From NCBI RefSeq assembly GCF_000013985.1, contig NC_008048.1:744001-808000 (forward strand): a DNA stretch of 64,000 bases. The letters run 5' to 3'. Positions within the stretch are counted from its first letter, which is position 1, and each line of letters opens with the position of its first letter. The translations under genes and the position numbers were made by a program. Shown piece by piece: positions 50,477 through 59,906 of this stretch. The DNA comes from Sphingopyxis alaskensis RB2256 (GTDB lineage: Bacteria; Pseudomonadota; Alphaproteobacteria; Sphingomonadales; Sphingomonadaceae). Under the pieces are notes generated by a model. It made no database searches. It worked only from the letters and a program-made list of their open reading frames with translations, and was not told where the DNA came from.

Positions 50477-51088
50477 TCAGCGCGAATAGAATTCGACGAC
50501 CAGATTAGGCTCCATCTTCACCGGATAAGGCACTTCGTCGAGCGTCGGCACGCGGACATAGGTGGCCTTGGTGCCGTCGACCGCCAGATATTCGGGCAGG
50601 TCGCGCTCGGGCAGGCTCTGCGCTTCGGCGACGAGCGCCATTTCCTGCGCCTTCTTGCCCAGGGTGATTTCGTCACCCGGTTTCACGAGGCGGCTGGCAA
50701 TGTTGCACTTGACGCCGTTGACATAGACGTGGCCGTGACTGACGAGCTGGCGCGCCGAGAAGATGGTCGGCGTGAACTTGGCGCGATAGACCACCGCATC
50801 GAGGCGGCGTTCGAGCAGGCCGATCAGGTTCTGACCGGTATCGCCCTTCATCCGCGACGCTTCGATATAATTCTTCTTGAACTGCTTTTCGGTGATGTCG
50901 CCGTAATAGCCCTTGAGCTTCTGCTTCGCGCGGAGCTGGATGCCGAAGTCCGACATCTTGCCCTTGCGGCGCTGGCCGTGCTGGCCGGGGCCATATTCGC
51001 GGCGGTTGACCGGGCTCTTCGGGCGACCCCAGATATTTTCGCCCATCCGGCGGTCGAGTTTATACTTGGCGCTCTGGCGCTTCGACAT
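50477..51088 (-). CDS. rpsD: 30S ribosomal protein S4
   Basis: A 203-residue ribosomal assembly protein. The N terminus [21 protein letters not shown] and the block [20 protein letters not shown] are characteristic of alphaproteobacterial S4. The S4 RNA-binding domain contains [29 protein letters not shown] and VKPGDEITL. It ends [13 protein letters not shown], as in the family. The start at 51088 is preferred over in-frame sequence further upstream. A strong terminator follows it. Confidence 0.98.
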   Translation of the reverse strand: MSKRQSAKYKLDRRMGENIWGRPKSPVNRREYGPGQHGQRRKGKMSDFGIQLRAKQKLKGYYGDITEKQFKKNYIEASRMKGDTGQNLIGLLERRLDAVVYRAKFTPTIFSARQLVSHGHVYVNGVKCNIASRLVKPGDEITLGKKAQEMALVAEAQSLPERDLPEYLAVDGTKATYVRVPTLDEVPYPVKMEPNLVVEFYSR

Positions 51089-51287
51089 TGTCGTCTCCAA
51101 TTTGCTGTTTGCCGAGGGATTTCGGCGGTTCCCGGGTCGCACCGCACGGGCCGGGCCGTGCGCGACCACCGCTTCACCGGGGTGCGGGGTCAATTTGCGA
51201 AGGCGCGCGGTTAGACGGGACGCGTCGCAAAGTCAAGCGCTGCGCCCGCGCTCGACAGTGGCGAAAAAGCCGCTAAAGGCTGCGCGC

Positions 51288-51602
51288 ATGACGACCGCCA
51301 AACCTCCCGATCAATGCGAATCCATGGCCGATGTCCGCGCCGGGGTCGATGCGGTCGATCGCGACCTCGTCGCGCTGCTGGTTCGCCGCTTCGCCTATAT
51401 GGACGCCGCGGCGCGGATCAAGACCGACCGCGGCACCGTCCGCGACGAAGCGCGCAAGGCGGAAGTGCTCGACAATGTCGCGCGCGCGGCCGAAGCCGCG
51501 GGACTGGAACCCGCGCGGCTGCGCGCGGTGTGGAACGAGCTGGTCGAACAATCAATCGCCTATGAGGCGGTTCAGTGGGATCGCCTGCGCGCCGATAACT
51601 GA
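51288..51602 (+). CDS. Monofunctional chorismate mutase (AroQ class)
   Basis: A 104-residue all-helical enzyme converting chorismate to prephenate. The motifs RAGVDAVDRDLVALLVRRFAYMDAAARIK, VRDEARKAEVLDNV and WNELVEQSIAYE match the AroQ fold, including the catalytic arginine and lysine region. The ATG at 51288 is chosen because homology begins there. PchB-like isochorismate-pyruvate lyases share this fold, so that activity cannot be excluded. Confidence 0.87.
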   Translation: MTTAKPPDQCESMADVRAGVDAVDRDLVALLVRRFAYMDAAARIKTDRGTVRDEARKAEVLDNVARAAEAAGLEPARLRAVWNELVEQSIAYEAVQWDRLRADN

Positions 51603-51614
51603 GCGGTTTTCGCT

Positions 51615-52361
51615 TCAGCGCGTTCTTGGCGCCCGGCCAAGAGCCACAATGATTCCGTGCATCATCCGGATGTCGTTGTGCGACCAGCCCGTCTTGGTGA
51701 GCGTCGTGCGCAGCGCGCGGAGCGTCGCGTCGCGGCGTTCGGGCGGGAAAAAATAGCCGCTCTGGTCAAGGTCGCGCACGAAGTGCCCGATCAGCTCTTC
51801 GAGCTCGCCGTGCGGGGCGGGCGGATCGAGCGGCACTTCGGGCGGGCTGGCGAGCGCAACATGGCCGTCGCCGGGCACATGTTTCGACCATTCATAGGCG
51901 AGCAGAATGACCGCCTGCGCCAGATTCAGCGAACCGAAGGCCGGATTGATCGGCACCGTGACGATCGCGTGCGCCAGTGCGACATCGTCGGTTTCGAGCC
52001 CCGATCGTTCGGGGCCGAAGACATAGGCCGAACGCCCCGGCTGGGCGTGGACCTTCTGCGCGGCCGCTTCGGGCGTGAGCACCGCTTTGGTGACGCCGCG
52101 CTTGCGCACCGTGGTGGCATAAATGTCCGTGCAGTCGGCGACCGCCTCGGCCAGCGTTTCAAAAACCCTTGCGCCCGCAAGCACGACGTCGGCCCCGGCT
52201 GACGCAGGCCCGGCATCTGGATTGGGCCAGCCGTCGCGCGGGCTGACGAGGCGCAGTTCGGTCAGCCCGAAATTGAGCATGGCCCGCGCCGCCTTGCCGA
52301 TATTCTCGCCAAGCTGCGGTCGGACGAGGACGATGACGGGGGGCGGGGCAGCCGCGGTCAT
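51615..52361 (-). CDS. trmJ: SpoU-family RNA 2'-O-methyltransferase (TrmJ-like)
   Basis: A 248-residue SPOUT methyltransferase. Motif 1 is [34 protein letters not shown] (in segments), motif 2 is VFGPERSGL and motif 3 is [21 protein letters not shown], which form the SAM-binding knot. TrmJ modifies tRNA position 32. A C-terminal extension (about residues 170-248) is typical of TrmJ. The start overlaps the nrdR stop by 4 nt, and it is last in the rpiB-glyA-nrdR unit. Target RNA is inferred from the subfamily. Confidence 0.87.
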   Translation of the reverse strand: MTAAAPPPVIVLVRPQLGENIGKAARAMLNFGLTELRLVSPRDGWPNPDAGPASAGADVVLAGARVFETLAEAVADCTDIYATTVRKRGVTKAVLTPEAAAQKVHAQPGRSAYVFGPERSGLETDDVALAHAIVTVPINPAFGSLNLAQAVILLAYEWSKHVPGDGHVALASPPEVPLDPPAPHGELEELIGHFVRDLDQSGYFFPPERRDATLRALRTTLTKTGWSHNDIRMMHGIIVALGRAPRTR

Positions 52362-52825
52362 TTGATCGGCCGCGCCGCCTCGGTGATCGTCGAGGCGAAC
52401 TCTTCGAAATCCCTGGCTTCGGTGAAATCGCGGTAGACGCTGGCGAAGCGGATATAGGCGACATTGTCGAAGCCCTTGAGCGCTTCCATCACCATCGCGC
52501 CGATCTGCGATGCCTGCACCTCATTCTCGCCCGATGTTTCGAGCTGGCGCTGGATGCCCGATACCAGCCGTTCGATCCGCGCGCCGTCGATCGGGCGCTT
52601 GCGGCATGCGATCTGGACGCTGCGCATCAGTTTTTCGCGATCGAACGGCTCGCGCGTCCCGCCGGCCTTGATCACCACGACCTCGCGCAGCTGGATGCGC
52701 TCGAACGTCGTGAAGCGCGCGCCGCAATCCTCGCACTGGCGGCGGCGGCGGATCGCCGCGCCATCTTCGGTCGGACGGCTGTCCTTGACCTGGCTGTCTT
52801 CATGGCCGCAATAAGGACACCGCAT
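52358..52825 (-). CDS. nrdR: Transcriptional repressor of ribonucleotide reductase genes
   Basis: A 155-residue ATP-cone repressor. The N-terminal zinc ribbon has CPYCG and CEDCG, with [15 protein letters not shown] between. The ATP-cone includes [31 protein letters not shown]. Length and the [14 protein letters not shown] tail are normal. NrdR binds paired NrdR boxes before nrd operons, which are not in this window. It lies between a small membrane protein gene and trmJ. Confidence 0.96.
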   Translation of the reverse strand: MRCPYCGHEDSQVKDSRPTEDGAAIRRRRQCEDCGARFTTFERIQLREVVVIKAGGTREPFDREKLMRSVQIACRKRPIDGARIERLVSGIQRQLETSGENEVQASQIGAMVMEALKGFDNVAYIRFASVYRDFTEARDFEEFASTITEAARPIK

Positions 52826-52828
52826 GGG

Positions 52829-53047
52829 TCAGCGCTTCACCCGCGTATAAAGCGCGATGGCCGCACCCGCGAACAGGCCGACGGGCCAGCTCACCACCGG
52901 TAGCACCGCACCCGCAACCGCACCGACCACACCGCCGGTCAGCACGGTGGGCGTCGAGGGGTGCTTCATCCCCTGCTTGCCCATCGCCTTCACCTCTTCG
53001 ATCGTCAGTTCGACGAGCGTGGGTTCCTCCGGCTGCTGGCGCGCCAT
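52829..53047 (-). CDS. Small membrane protein of unknown function
   Basis: A 72-residue protein with a soluble acidic N terminus (EEPTLVELTIEEVKAMGKQG) and one long or two short hydrophobic segments (about 38-67, VLTGGVVGAVAGAVLPVVSWPVGLFAGAAIALY in segments), ending in basic residues. No family recognised. It lies between glyA and nrdR with only a few bases on either side, so it belongs to this operon. An ATG at 53047 with GAGGGCG upstream is preferred to TTG at 53056. Confidence 0.6.
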   Translation of the reverse strand: MARQQPEEPTLVELTIEEVKAMGKQGMKHPSTPTVLTGGVVGAVAGAVLPVVSWPVGLFAGAAIALYTRVKR

Positions 53048-53052
53048 CGCCC

Positions 53053-54360
53053 TCAACCCTGATAGATGGGGAAGCGTTCGCAGAGCGCGCGGACGCGACC
53101 GCGGACATCGGCCTCGACATCGGCGTCGCCATGCTCGCCCTTGTCGCGCAATGCATCGAGCACGTCGGCGACCATGTCGCCGATCGCCTCGAACTCGGCG
53201 ATGCCGAAACCGCGCGTCGTGCCCGCGGGCGATCCGACGCGGATGCCGCTGGTCTTGACCGGCGGCAGCGGGTCGAAGGGCACGCCGTTCTTGTTGCAGG
53301 TGATCGCGCTGCGCTCGAGCGCTTCGTCGGCGTCGCGCCCGGTGATGCCGAGCGGGCGCAGGTCGATCAGCGCCAGATGCGTGTCGGTGCCGCCTGCGAC
53401 GATGTCGGCGCCGCGCGCCTTCAGCCGGTTCGCGAGCGCCTGCGCGTTAGCGATGGTGGCTTTTGCATAATCCTTGAACTCGGGGCGCAGCGCTTCGCCG
53501 AACGCGACGGCTTTCGCGGCGATGACGTGCATCAGCGGTCCGCCCTGCAGGCCGGGGAAGACCGCCGAGTTGATGCGCTTGGCGATCGCCTCGTCATTGG
53601 TCAGGATCATGCCGCCGCGCGGGCCGCGCAGCGTCTTGTGCGTGGTCGTGGTGACGACATGCGCGTACTGCATCGGCGAGGGATGCGCGCCGCCCGCGAC
53701 GAGCCCCGCGAAATGCGCCATGTCCACCATCAGCAACGCGCCGACATCGTCGGCGATGGCCCGGAAGCGCGCGAAATCGAGCGTGCGCGGATAGGCCGAA
53801 CCGCCCGCGATGATGAGGGCAGGGCGATGCTCCCTCGCCAGCGCCTCGACCTGGTCGAAATCGACGAGATGATCGTCGGCGCGCACGCCATATTGCACCG
53901 CGTTGAACCATTTGCCCGACATCGCGGGCGGCGCGCCGTGGGTCAGGTGTCCACCGGCGTCGAGGCTCATGCCGAGGATCGTAGCGCCGGGCTTGGTCAG
54001 CGCGAGCATCACCGCGCCGTTCGCCTGTGCCCCCGAATGCGGCTGGACGTTCGCATAACCGCAATCGAACAACTGTTTCGCGCGGTCGATCGCAAGCTGT
54101 TCGACCTCGTCCGACGGCGCGCAGCCCTGATAATAGCGGCGACCCGGATAGCCTTCGGCATATTTATTGGTGAAGACCGATCCCTGCGCTTCGAGCACCG
54201 CCCTGGAAACGATATTCTCGCTCGCAATCAGTTCGATCTGATATTGCTCGCGTTCGAGTTCGCGGGTCATCGCCGCCGCGACCGCGGGGTCGACGATGGC
54301 GACACCATCGGTGAAATAGCCGGCCGATTTGATGGGCTTGTCTAGCGTTTCGGTGGTCAT
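53053..54360 (-). CDS. glyA: Serine hydroxymethyltransferase
   Basis: A 435-residue PLP enzyme interconverting serine and glycine with tetrahydrofolate, the main source of one-carbon units. It has [66 protein letters not shown] and the PLP-lysine region [16 protein letters not shown]. Length is normal. The ATG overlaps the rpiB stop by 4 nt. It precedes the small membrane protein gene and nrdR, linking folate, nucleotide and RNA functions in one transcript. Confidence 0.98.
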   Translation of the reverse strand: MTTETLDKPIKSAGYFTDGVAIVDPAVAAAMTRELEREQYQIELIASENIVSRAVLEAQGSVFTNKYAEGYPGRRYYQGCAPSDEVEQLAIDRAKQLFDCGYANVQPHSGAQANGAVMLALTKPGATILGMSLDAGGHLTHGAPPAMSGKWFNAVQYGVRADDHLVDFDQVEALAREHRPALIIAGGSAYPRTLDFARFRAIADDVGALLMVDMAHFAGLVAGGAHPSPMQYAHVVTTTTHKTLRGPRGGMILTNDEAIAKRINSAVFPGLQGGPLMHVIAAKAVAFGEALRPEFKDYAKATIANAQALANRLKARGADIVAGGTDTHLALIDLRPLGITGRDADEALERSAITCNKNGVPFDPLPPVKTSGIRVGSPAGTTRGFGIAEFEAIGDMVADVLDALRDKGEHGDADVEADVRGRVRALCERFPIYQG

Positions 54361-54809
54361 CGGCTGGTCTCCAGTTGCGGCGGGTTAGAGAGTTTGTCGA
54401 CGCGGCGCGCGTGGCGGTCGCCGGCGAAATCGGTGGTCAGGAAAGCGTCGAGGCACGCCTTGGCCATGTCGATACCCGTGAGGCGCGCACCCATGGCGAT
54501 CACGTTCGCGTCATTATGCTCGCGCGCCAGCTTCGCCGACAGCGGCTCGGACACCAAAGCGCAGCGCGCGGCGGGGTTGCGGTTGACCGAGATCGAGATG
54601 CCGATGCCCGATCCGCACAGGGCAACGCCGCGGTCGGCGCGGCCGTCGGCGATCGCACCGCCCAGCCGATAGCCATAATCGGGATAATCGACGCTGTCGG
54701 GGCCGTTGGTGCCCAGATCCTCGACCTCGTGTCCCTTTTCGCGCAGCCAGTCGGCGAGCAGGGCTTTCAGTTCATAGGCGGCGTGGTCGGCGGCGATGGC
54801 GATGCGCAT
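54357..54809 (-). CDS. rpiB: Ribose-5-phosphate isomerase B
   Basis: A 150-residue isomerase of the RpiB/LacAB family, interconverting ribulose and ribose 5-phosphate. Conserved segments are [39 protein letters not shown], the catalytic cysteine in [14 protein letters not shown] and [15 protein letters not shown]. The ATG at 54809 is chosen over one 21 bases upstream because the conserved N terminus starts there. It is first in the unit with glyA. LacA/B-type galactose-6-phosphate isomerase activity is not expected. Confidence 0.94.
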   Translation of the reverse strand: MRIAIAADHAAYELKALLADWLREKGHEVEDLGTNGPDSVDYPDYGYRLGGAIADGRADRGVALCGSGIGISISVNRNPAARCALVSEPLSAKLAREHNDANVIAMGARLTGIDMAKACLDAFLTTDFAGDRHARRVDKLSNPPQLETSR

Positions 54810-54921
54810 GGTGCGGCTCCCGCGGGGCATAAGGGAATCGATGAGCGCGCTTTAGGCGAAGGCGCCGGACTTTGCCATAAGCGAGGTGGCAAATTTGTGA
54901 CGCCGCCGGTAAAGCCGCGCC

Positions 54922-55086
54922 ATGTCCGACACGATCATCTCGATCCTGATGCTCACCGGCGTCGTGCTGACCGGCGGTGCGGCCTATGTGTTCCGCAAGG
55001 GTGATCGTCGTCGCGCGCTGCTGATGCTCGTCGCGGCGCTGGTGATGTTCGCCAATGTCGCGGTGTGGCTCGTGCCGGTGAAATAG
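54922..55086 (+). CDS. Small two-helix membrane protein
   Basis: A 54-residue ORF divergent from rpiB, beginning MSDTIISILMLTGVVLTGG. It has two hydrophobic stretches (about 4-24 and 33-52) separated by a basic loop FRKGDRRR, predicting a two-span inner-membrane protein. GCCGCGCC precedes the ATG and no strong ribosome-binding sequence is seen. Coding potential is supported by the clean hydrophobic/basic pattern and the repeat placed right after the stop. Function is unknown. Confidence 0.55.
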   Translation: MSDTIISILMLTGVVLTGGAAYVFRKGDRRRALLMLVAALVMFANVAVWLVPVK

Positions 55087-55091
55087 CACTT

Positions 55092-55186
55092 TGTCATTGC
55101 GAGGAGCCGAAGGCGACGCGGCAATCTCCAGCCGGCGTCGACCCTGGCCGATAGCCGGAGATTGCTTCGCTCCGCCCGCAACGACG
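55092..55186. repeat. Paired TGTCATTGCGAGGAGCCGAAGGCG palindromic repeats
   Basis: A member of the family at 46192-46286. The left arm reads TGTCATTGCGAGGAGCCGAAGG with GCGACGCGGCAATCTCC, and the right arm GGAGATTGCTTCGCTCCGCCCGCAACGACG is its approximate inverse, ending at 55186. It fills the convergent space between the small membrane protein and the alpha/beta hydrolase genes. Confidence 0.78.
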
Positions 55187-55192
55187 GTGATG

Positions 55193-55849
55193 TCACCGGA
55201 TCGGCGAATCGGGCGCGAGCCGCATGTCCAGATAATTGTCGAGCGACTTCATCAGCTGATCGAGCTCATGCTCGAAGAAATGGTTGGCGCGCGGGATTTC
55301 GTCGTGATGGATGGTGATGCCCTTTTGCGTGCGCAGCTTGTCGACCAGCTTCTGCACCGCGGACGGCGGCACGATCTCGTCCTGCCCGCCCGCGACGATG
55401 ATCCCCGATGACGGGCAGGGGGCGAGGAAGCTGAAGTCGTACATATTCGCCGGCGGCGCGACCGAGAGGAAGCCGCGGATTTCGGGGCGGCGCATCAGCA
55501 ATTGCATCCCGATCCAGGCGCCGAAGCTGAACCCCGCCACCCAGGTGGTTTGCGCCTCGGGATGGATCGACTGCACCCAGTCGAGCGCCGATGCGGCATC
55601 GGACAGTTCGCCGATACCATTGTCGAAGGTGCCCTGACTGCGGCCGACGCCGCGAAAGTTGAAGCGTAGCACCGCGAAACCGCGCGCGACGAAGCTCTTG
55701 TACATCGCCTGCGTGATGCGGTCGTTCATCGTGCCGCCGCCCTGCGGGTGCGGGTGGAGGATCAGCGCAACCGGCGCGCGCGGACGCGGCGGGGGCGAGA
55801 AACGGCCTTCGATGCGGCCCTCGGGGCCGGGGAAAATGACGTCGGGCAT
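55193..55849 (-). CDS. Alpha/beta hydrolase (YhiN/dienelactone-like)
   Basis: A 218-residue serine hydrolase-fold protein. It has the N-terminal ALILHPHPQGGGTMNDRITQAM, FRGVGRSQGTFDNGIGE, the nucleophile elbow in AGFSFGAW (serine in GFSFG) and a later ARANHFFEHELDQL histidine, matching the conserved COG2945-type hydrolases. The start is ATG 55849 with GAAGG upstream; ATG 55864 is also possible. The function is unknown, and members are often annotated generally. It is divergent from the cysteine desulfurase gene. Confidence 0.82.
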   Translation of the reverse strand: MPDVIFPGPEGRIEGRFSPPPRPRAPVALILHPHPQGGGTMNDRITQAMYKSFVARGFAVLRFNFRGVGRSQGTFDNGIGELSDAASALDWVQSIHPEAQTTWVAGFSFGAWIGMQLLMRRPEIRGFLSVAPPANMYDFSFLAPCPSSGIIVAGGQDEIVPPSAVQKLVDKLRTQKGITIHHDEIPRANHFFEHELDQLMKSLDNYLDMRLAPDSPIR

Positions 55850-55989
55850 CAAAGCACCTTCCATGTATCGGGGCTTGCCAGTGATTCGCCATGGGGCGGG
55901 GTGGCGGAGCGAAGACACGCGCCTATATAGAAAAAAGGTCGCAACTTGCAACTTTTGCGAATTGTTCGCAATAAGGACTCCGTCGCCGA

Positions 55990-57081
55990 ATGATTTACCT
56001 CGATTATCAAGCCACTACGCCGCTCGCCCCCGAGGCGCGCGATGCGATGTTGCGCTGGCTCGACGGACCGGGAGAGGGCGACGGTTTCGCCAACCCTTCG
56101 AGTACGCACAAGGCGGGCCGTGCCGCCGCCGCGGCGGTCGAGGTCGCGCGCGATCAGGTTGCGGCGCTGCTGCCAGGGGGGGGGCGCGTCTTCTTCACCT
56201 CGGGCGCGACCGAGGCGCTCAACTGGGCGCTGCTGCGCGGCGCCGAGGCGATGCCGGGCGGCGTCGCGGGGCTCAGCATCGAACATGCGGCGTCGCTGCA
56301 ATGCCTTGAGCGGCTCGATGCGGCGATTTTGCCGGTCGATGGCGCGGGGCTGGCCTTGCCGCCCGATGCGGCGCTGATCCCCGAAAATGGCATCGTCGCG
56401 ACGATGCTGGTGAACAATGAGGTCGGCACGATCCAGCCGGTTGCCGACTTCGCTGCGGCCGCGCACGCCAAGAACAGCCTGCTGCTGTGTGATGCGGTGC
56501 AGGGTTTCGGCCGGATCGCGATTCCCGAAGGCCCCGACCTGATCGCCGTGTCGGCGCACAAGATTCACGGTCCCAAGGGGGTCGGTGCGCTGTGGGTGCG
56601 TGACGGGGTCGAGCTTGAACCGCTGATGTTTGGCGGCGCGCAGGAACAGGGGATGCGTTCGGGCACCGTCTCGCCGGCGCTCTGCGCCGGGTTCGGCGCT
56701 GCCGCCGCGGTCGCGGCCGAGCGCCTGGACAAGGATGCAAGCCATGTCGAGCGCCTCTGGTCGCTCGCGCGCGATATGCTGCCCGAATGGACGATCAACG
56801 GCGCCGAAAGCCCGCGCTATCACGGCAATCTCAATATACGTCGCGAGGGCGTGAACGGCCTGCGCCTGATGTCCGACGCGCGCGATGTCGCCTTTTCGCT
56901 CGGCAGCGCGTGCGGCAGCGGATCGGGCAAGGTCAGCCATGTGCTGCGCGCAATGGGGGTGAGCGAGGCCGACGCGCGCGCCTCGCTCCGCCTCGGCTGG
57001 GGGCGCTATACCAGCGAACAGGAGTTGCGCGACGGCCTGAACGCGATCAAGGACGCTGCCAGGCTTCAAGGGGTTAACTGA
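55990..57081 (+). CDS. Cysteine desulfurase (NifS/IscS type)
   Basis: A 363-residue PLP enzyme that removes sulfur from cysteine for Fe-S or thiolation pathways. It shows YLDYQATTP, FANPSSTHKAGRAA, TSGATEALN, VNNEVGTIQPV, K191 in SAHKIHGPKG (PLP lysine) and catalytic C308 in SACGSGSGK. The C-terminal loop is short, as in NifS-type rather than long-loop IscS. The stop overlaps the first base of the ferredoxin gene (TGATG), so the two are co-translated. Confidence 0.92.
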   Translation: MIYLDYQATTPLAPEARDAMLRWLDGPGEGDGFANPSSTHKAGRAAAAAVEVARDQVAALLPGGGRVFFTSGATEALNWALLRGAEAMPGGVAGLSIEHAASLQCLERLDAAILPVDGAGLALPPDAALIPENGIVATMLVNNEVGTIQPVADFAAAAHAKNSLLLCDAVQGFGRIAIPEGPDLIAVSAHKIHGPKGVGALWVRDGVELEPLMFGGAQEQGMRSGTVSPALCAGFGAAAAVAAERLDKDASHVERLWSLARDMLPEWTINGAESPRYHGNLNIRREGVNGLRLMSDARDVAFSLGSACGSGSGKVSHVLRAMGVSEADARASLRLGWGRYTSEQELRDGLNAIKDAARLQGVN

Positions 57082-57416
57082 TGCGCGTCACTTTCATCCA
57101 CGCTGACGGCAAGGGGCGCACCGAGGCCGAAGCCGAGCCGGGCTCGACCCTGCTCGACGTCGCGCAGGCGCATCTGATACCGCTCGAAGGGACCTGCGAA
57201 GGCCAGATGGCCTGCTCGACCTGTCATGTCGTCGTCGAAAGCCAGGATTTCGACCGTCTGCCGCCCGCGAGCGAGATGGAGGAGGACATGCTCGATCTCG
57301 CCGCCGGCGCGCGACGGACGAGCCGCCTGTCGTGCCAGATCGTCCTGACCGAAGATATGGACGGGCTGACCGTGCGTATTCCCGCGGAGAGCCGTAATAT
57401 GCAGGGGGTGCGCTGA
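57081..57416 (+). CDS. fdx: [2Fe-2S] ferredoxin, adrenodoxin type
   Basis: A 111-residue ferredoxin. The cluster ligands are C39, C45, C48 and C85, in CEGQMACSTC and LSCQI. The N terminus (MRVTFIHADGKG) and the acidic ELDMLDLA-like segment (EEDMLDLAAGARRTSR) are those of ISC-associated Fdx proteins. It would donate electrons for Fe-S cluster assembly with the preceding desulfurase. Its ATG overlaps the stop of that gene by 1 nt. Confidence 0.95.
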   Translation: MRVTFIHADGKGRTEAEAEPGSTLLDVAQAHLIPLEGTCEGQMACSTCHVVVESQDFDRLPPASEMEEDMLDLAAGARRTSRLSCQIVLTEDMDGLTVRIPAESRNMQGVR

Positions 57417-57530
57417 CCGGTTTCTTTCGCCCGGACGACCGATAGGCCGAGGGCGGACCCCACGCCGAAGCCGGCCGGATTCCGGTGAATCGCCGCGGCC
57501 TTGCATTTCATGCCATCCCTCGCCATATGC

Positions 57531-57628
57531 GCCGCGGGAGTCGGGCGGACGCAGCCTTCGCCAACCCGGTCAGGTCCGGAAGGAAGCAGCCGCAACGAAT
57601 TCGCTGCGGGTCGTTCCGGCTCCCACCC
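57531..57628 (+). ncRNA. ffs: Signal recognition particle RNA (4.5S-type)
   Basis: The universally conserved apical domain GGTCAGGTCCGGAAGGAAGC (57568-57587) is present, with the symmetric internal loop and the GGAA tetraloop region of the SRP54-binding hairpin. Flanking GGGAG and CTCCC pair to form the long stem. The ends are approximate. It lies between the ferredoxin gene and dnaX. Confidence 0.9.
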
Positions 57629-57673
57629 ATTTCCCCCTTCGACAAGACCGCGGCGTCCCCCTAAGACGGGGCC

Positions 57674-59371
57674 ATGAGCGATTCCGCCCACGACGAAACC
57701 CCGATGCTGGGCATGGACCTGCCCGAGGCACCTGCGCCCGCGGCATCGTCCGGCCCTTACCGTGTTCTGGCACGCAAATATCGCCCGCAAACCTTTGCGG
57801 AGCTGATCGGGCAGGATGCGATGGTGAAGACGCTGGGCAATGCGATCGCGCGCGACCGGCTGGCGCACGCCTTCCTGATGACCGGGGTGCGCGGGGTCGG
57901 CAAGACATCGACCGCGCGGCTGATCGCCAAGGCTTTGAACTGCATCGGCCCCGACGGGCAGGGCGGGCCGACGATCGACCCCTGCGGCGTGTGCGAACCG
58001 TGCCGCGCGATCACCGAGGGTCGCCACATCGACGTCATCGAGATGGACGCCGCGTCGAACACCGGCGTCGACGATGTGCGCGAGATTATCGAGGCGGTGC
58101 GCTATGCTGCGGTGTCGGCGCGCTACAAGATCTATATCATCGACGAAGTGCATATGTTGTCGCGTAATGCCTTCAATGCGCTCCTGAAAACGCTCGAAGA
58201 GCCGCCGCCGCACGTCAAGTTCCTGTTCGCGACCACCGAGGTCAACAAGGTGCCGGTGACGGTGCTGTCGCGCTGCCAGCGGTTCGACCTGCGCCGCATC
58301 ACCCCCGACATGCTGTTCGCGCATTTCAGCGCGATTTTGCAGAAAGAGGGCGTCGAGGCCGAGGCGCCCGCGATCTGGCTGATCGCCAATGCCGCCGAAG
58401 GATCGGTGCGCGACGGCCTGTCGATCCTCGACCAGGCGATCGCCCACGCCGATCTGGACGGCGGTGGCAAGGTCAGCGCCGAACAGGTGCGCGCCATGCT
58501 CGGCCTGTCCGATCGTTCGTCGATCGCCGGGCTGATGGCGGCGATTCTCGAGGGGAACAGCGGCGGCGCGATCGACCTTGCGCGCGCGCAATATGCGCTG
58601 GGGATCGAACCCGTCGCGATGGTGCGCGGCCTGATGGAGCTGACCCATGCGATCACGCTCGCGAAGGTATCGCGCCACGACGATCCCGCGCTCGCCGTGG
58701 CCGACCGCGAACGCATCACCGACTGGGCGCAAAAGCTGGGCTTTGCTCCGTTGAACCGGCTGTGGCAATTGCTGCTCAAGGGCCATGACGAGGTGCTGCG
58801 CGCGAACAATCCGCTCGAACATCTCGAAATGCTGCTGCTGCGCGTCATCTATGCCGCGTCGTTGCCCGATCCGGGTGAGCTTGCGAAATTGCTCGAATCG
58901 GGCGGCATACCGGCGATGCCCGTCGCAGCCGCCGCGGCGGCGACAGGGTCGGAACGCGCCGCGGCGGACCCTGCGCCCGCAGCCGGGCCCACCACAGGCG
59001 CGCTCACCATCGCACAGATTCACCGGCTCCTCGAAAGCACGGGACATCATCAGCTTGCGCGGCAGGTTTACGACGATCTCCGGATTCTGGAGCTGGAGCC
59101 GGGTCGCCTTGTCTATGCACCCGTCTCCGCGCTCGACGGCGATTTTGCGCGACGGCTCGGCGAAGCGCTGTTCGGTCAGACGGGCAGCCGCTGGCAAGTG
59201 CGCGAAGGCACGGGCGAGGGGCGCCCCAGCCTGGCGCAGATGAAGGCGGCGCAGCGCGCCGATAATGAGGCACGCATTCGCGAACTGCCCGTCGTGAAGG
59301 CCGCGCTGGCGGCCTTTCCCGACGCGCGGCTTGTCGAAGGCGACAATAATCAGCATAGGTCGAACCCATGA
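57674..59371 (+). CDS. dnaX: DNA polymerase III subunits gamma and tau
   Basis: A 565-residue clamp-loader ATPase. It has YRPQTFAELIGQD, Walker A GVRGVGKTST, the zinc cysteines around CGVCEPC, Walker B IIDEVHMLS, the sensor region FLFATTEVNKVPVTVLSRCQRF and a C-terminal tau-type region. A long Ala/Pro-rich linker (about 415-440) precedes the tau domain. It overlaps ybaB by 4 nt. No obvious programmed frameshift site was confirmed by eye. Confidence 0.96.
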   Translation: MSDSAHDETPMLGMDLPEAPAPAASSGPYRVLARKYRPQTFAELIGQDAMVKTLGNAIARDRLAHAFLMTGVRGVGKTSTARLIAKALNCIGPDGQGGPTIDPCGVCEPCRAITEGRHIDVIEMDAASNTGVDDVREIIEAVRYAAVSARYKIYIIDEVHMLSRNAFNALLKTLEEPPPHVKFLFATTEVNKVPVTVLSRCQRFDLRRITPDMLFAHFSAILQKEGVEAEAPAIWLIANAAEGSVRDGLSILDQAIAHADLDGGGKVSAEQVRAMLGLSDRSSIAGLMAAILEGNSGGAIDLARAQYALGIEPVAMVRGLMELTHAITLAKVSRHDDPALAVADRERITDWAQKLGFAPLNRLWQLLLKGHDEVLRANNPLEHLEMLLLRVIYAASLPDPGELAKLLESGGIPAMPVAAAAAATGSERAAADPAPAAGPTTGALTIAQIHRLLESTGHHQLARQVYDDLRILELEPGRLVYAPVSALDGDFARRLGEALFGQTGSRWQVREGTGEGRPSLAQMKAAQRADNEARIRELPVVKAALAAFPDARLVEGDNNQHRSNP

Positions 59372-59703
59372 AATCCATCGAAGAAATGATGAAGGCGGCG
59401 CAGGAAGCCGCCGCCGCCGTGCAGGCACAGATGCAGGAGGCGCAGGCGAGGCTCGACAGCGTCGAGGTCGAAGGCGTCTCGGGCGGCGGCCTTGTGAAGA
59501 TCAAGGCGACCGCCAAGGGTCGGATCAAGGCGATCCACATCGACGACAGCCTGATCGTCCCCGCCGACAAGCAGATGCTTGAGGATCTGCTCGCCGCCGC
59601 GTTCAACGACGCGCGCGAAAAGGCCGACGCGGCGAGCAATGAGGAAATGGGCAAGATGACGAGCGGCCTGCCGCTTCCGCCGGGGTTCAAGCTCCCGTTC
59701 TGA
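59368..59703 (+). CDS. ybaB: YbaB/EbfC nucleoid-associated protein
   Basis: A 111-residue dimeric DNA-binding protein of the YbaB/EbfC family, typically encoded after dnaX. The recognisable pattern is a helical N terminus (EEMMKAAQEAAAAVQAQMQEAQ), VEGVSGGGLVKIKATAKGRIKAIHID and LEDLLAAAFNDAREKADA. Its ATG overlaps the dnaX stop. A recR gene, often next, is not present. The following 203 bases hold an imperfect hairpin at 59768-59799 and the lon leader. Confidence 0.95.
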   Translation: MKSIEEMMKAAQEAAAAVQAQMQEAQARLDSVEVEGVSGGGLVKIKATAKGRIKAIHIDDSLIVPADKQMLEDLLAAAFNDAREKADAASNEEMGKMTSGLPLPPGFKLPF

Positions 59704-59906
59704 GATAAATGCTTCTCCCCGTCGCGTGGCGATGGCGCGGGCGACCGCCGACGCAGGCGGTGGTCGAGAGGGGCAGCGACGTCTGCGCCGTCGCCCCTCC
59801 GTGAGCACTCCTGCATTGAATGCGCGGCAAGTTACGCCATATTAGCGTGGACCACCCTATAAGTAACGACGGTGCGCCCGGTCGCGGCGCTCGTCGAGGA
59901 GCCGTA

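Noticed and set aside
57224-59428. A 734-codon open frame antisense to dnaX
   Set aside because: No family features, and it also crosses the SRP RNA and the ferredoxin gene on the other strand. dnaX is unambiguous.
59768-59799. Intrinsic terminator after ybaB
   Set aside because: GAGGGGC...GCCCCTC pairs, but the stem is interrupted and no T run follows, so it is only noted as an imperfect hairpin.
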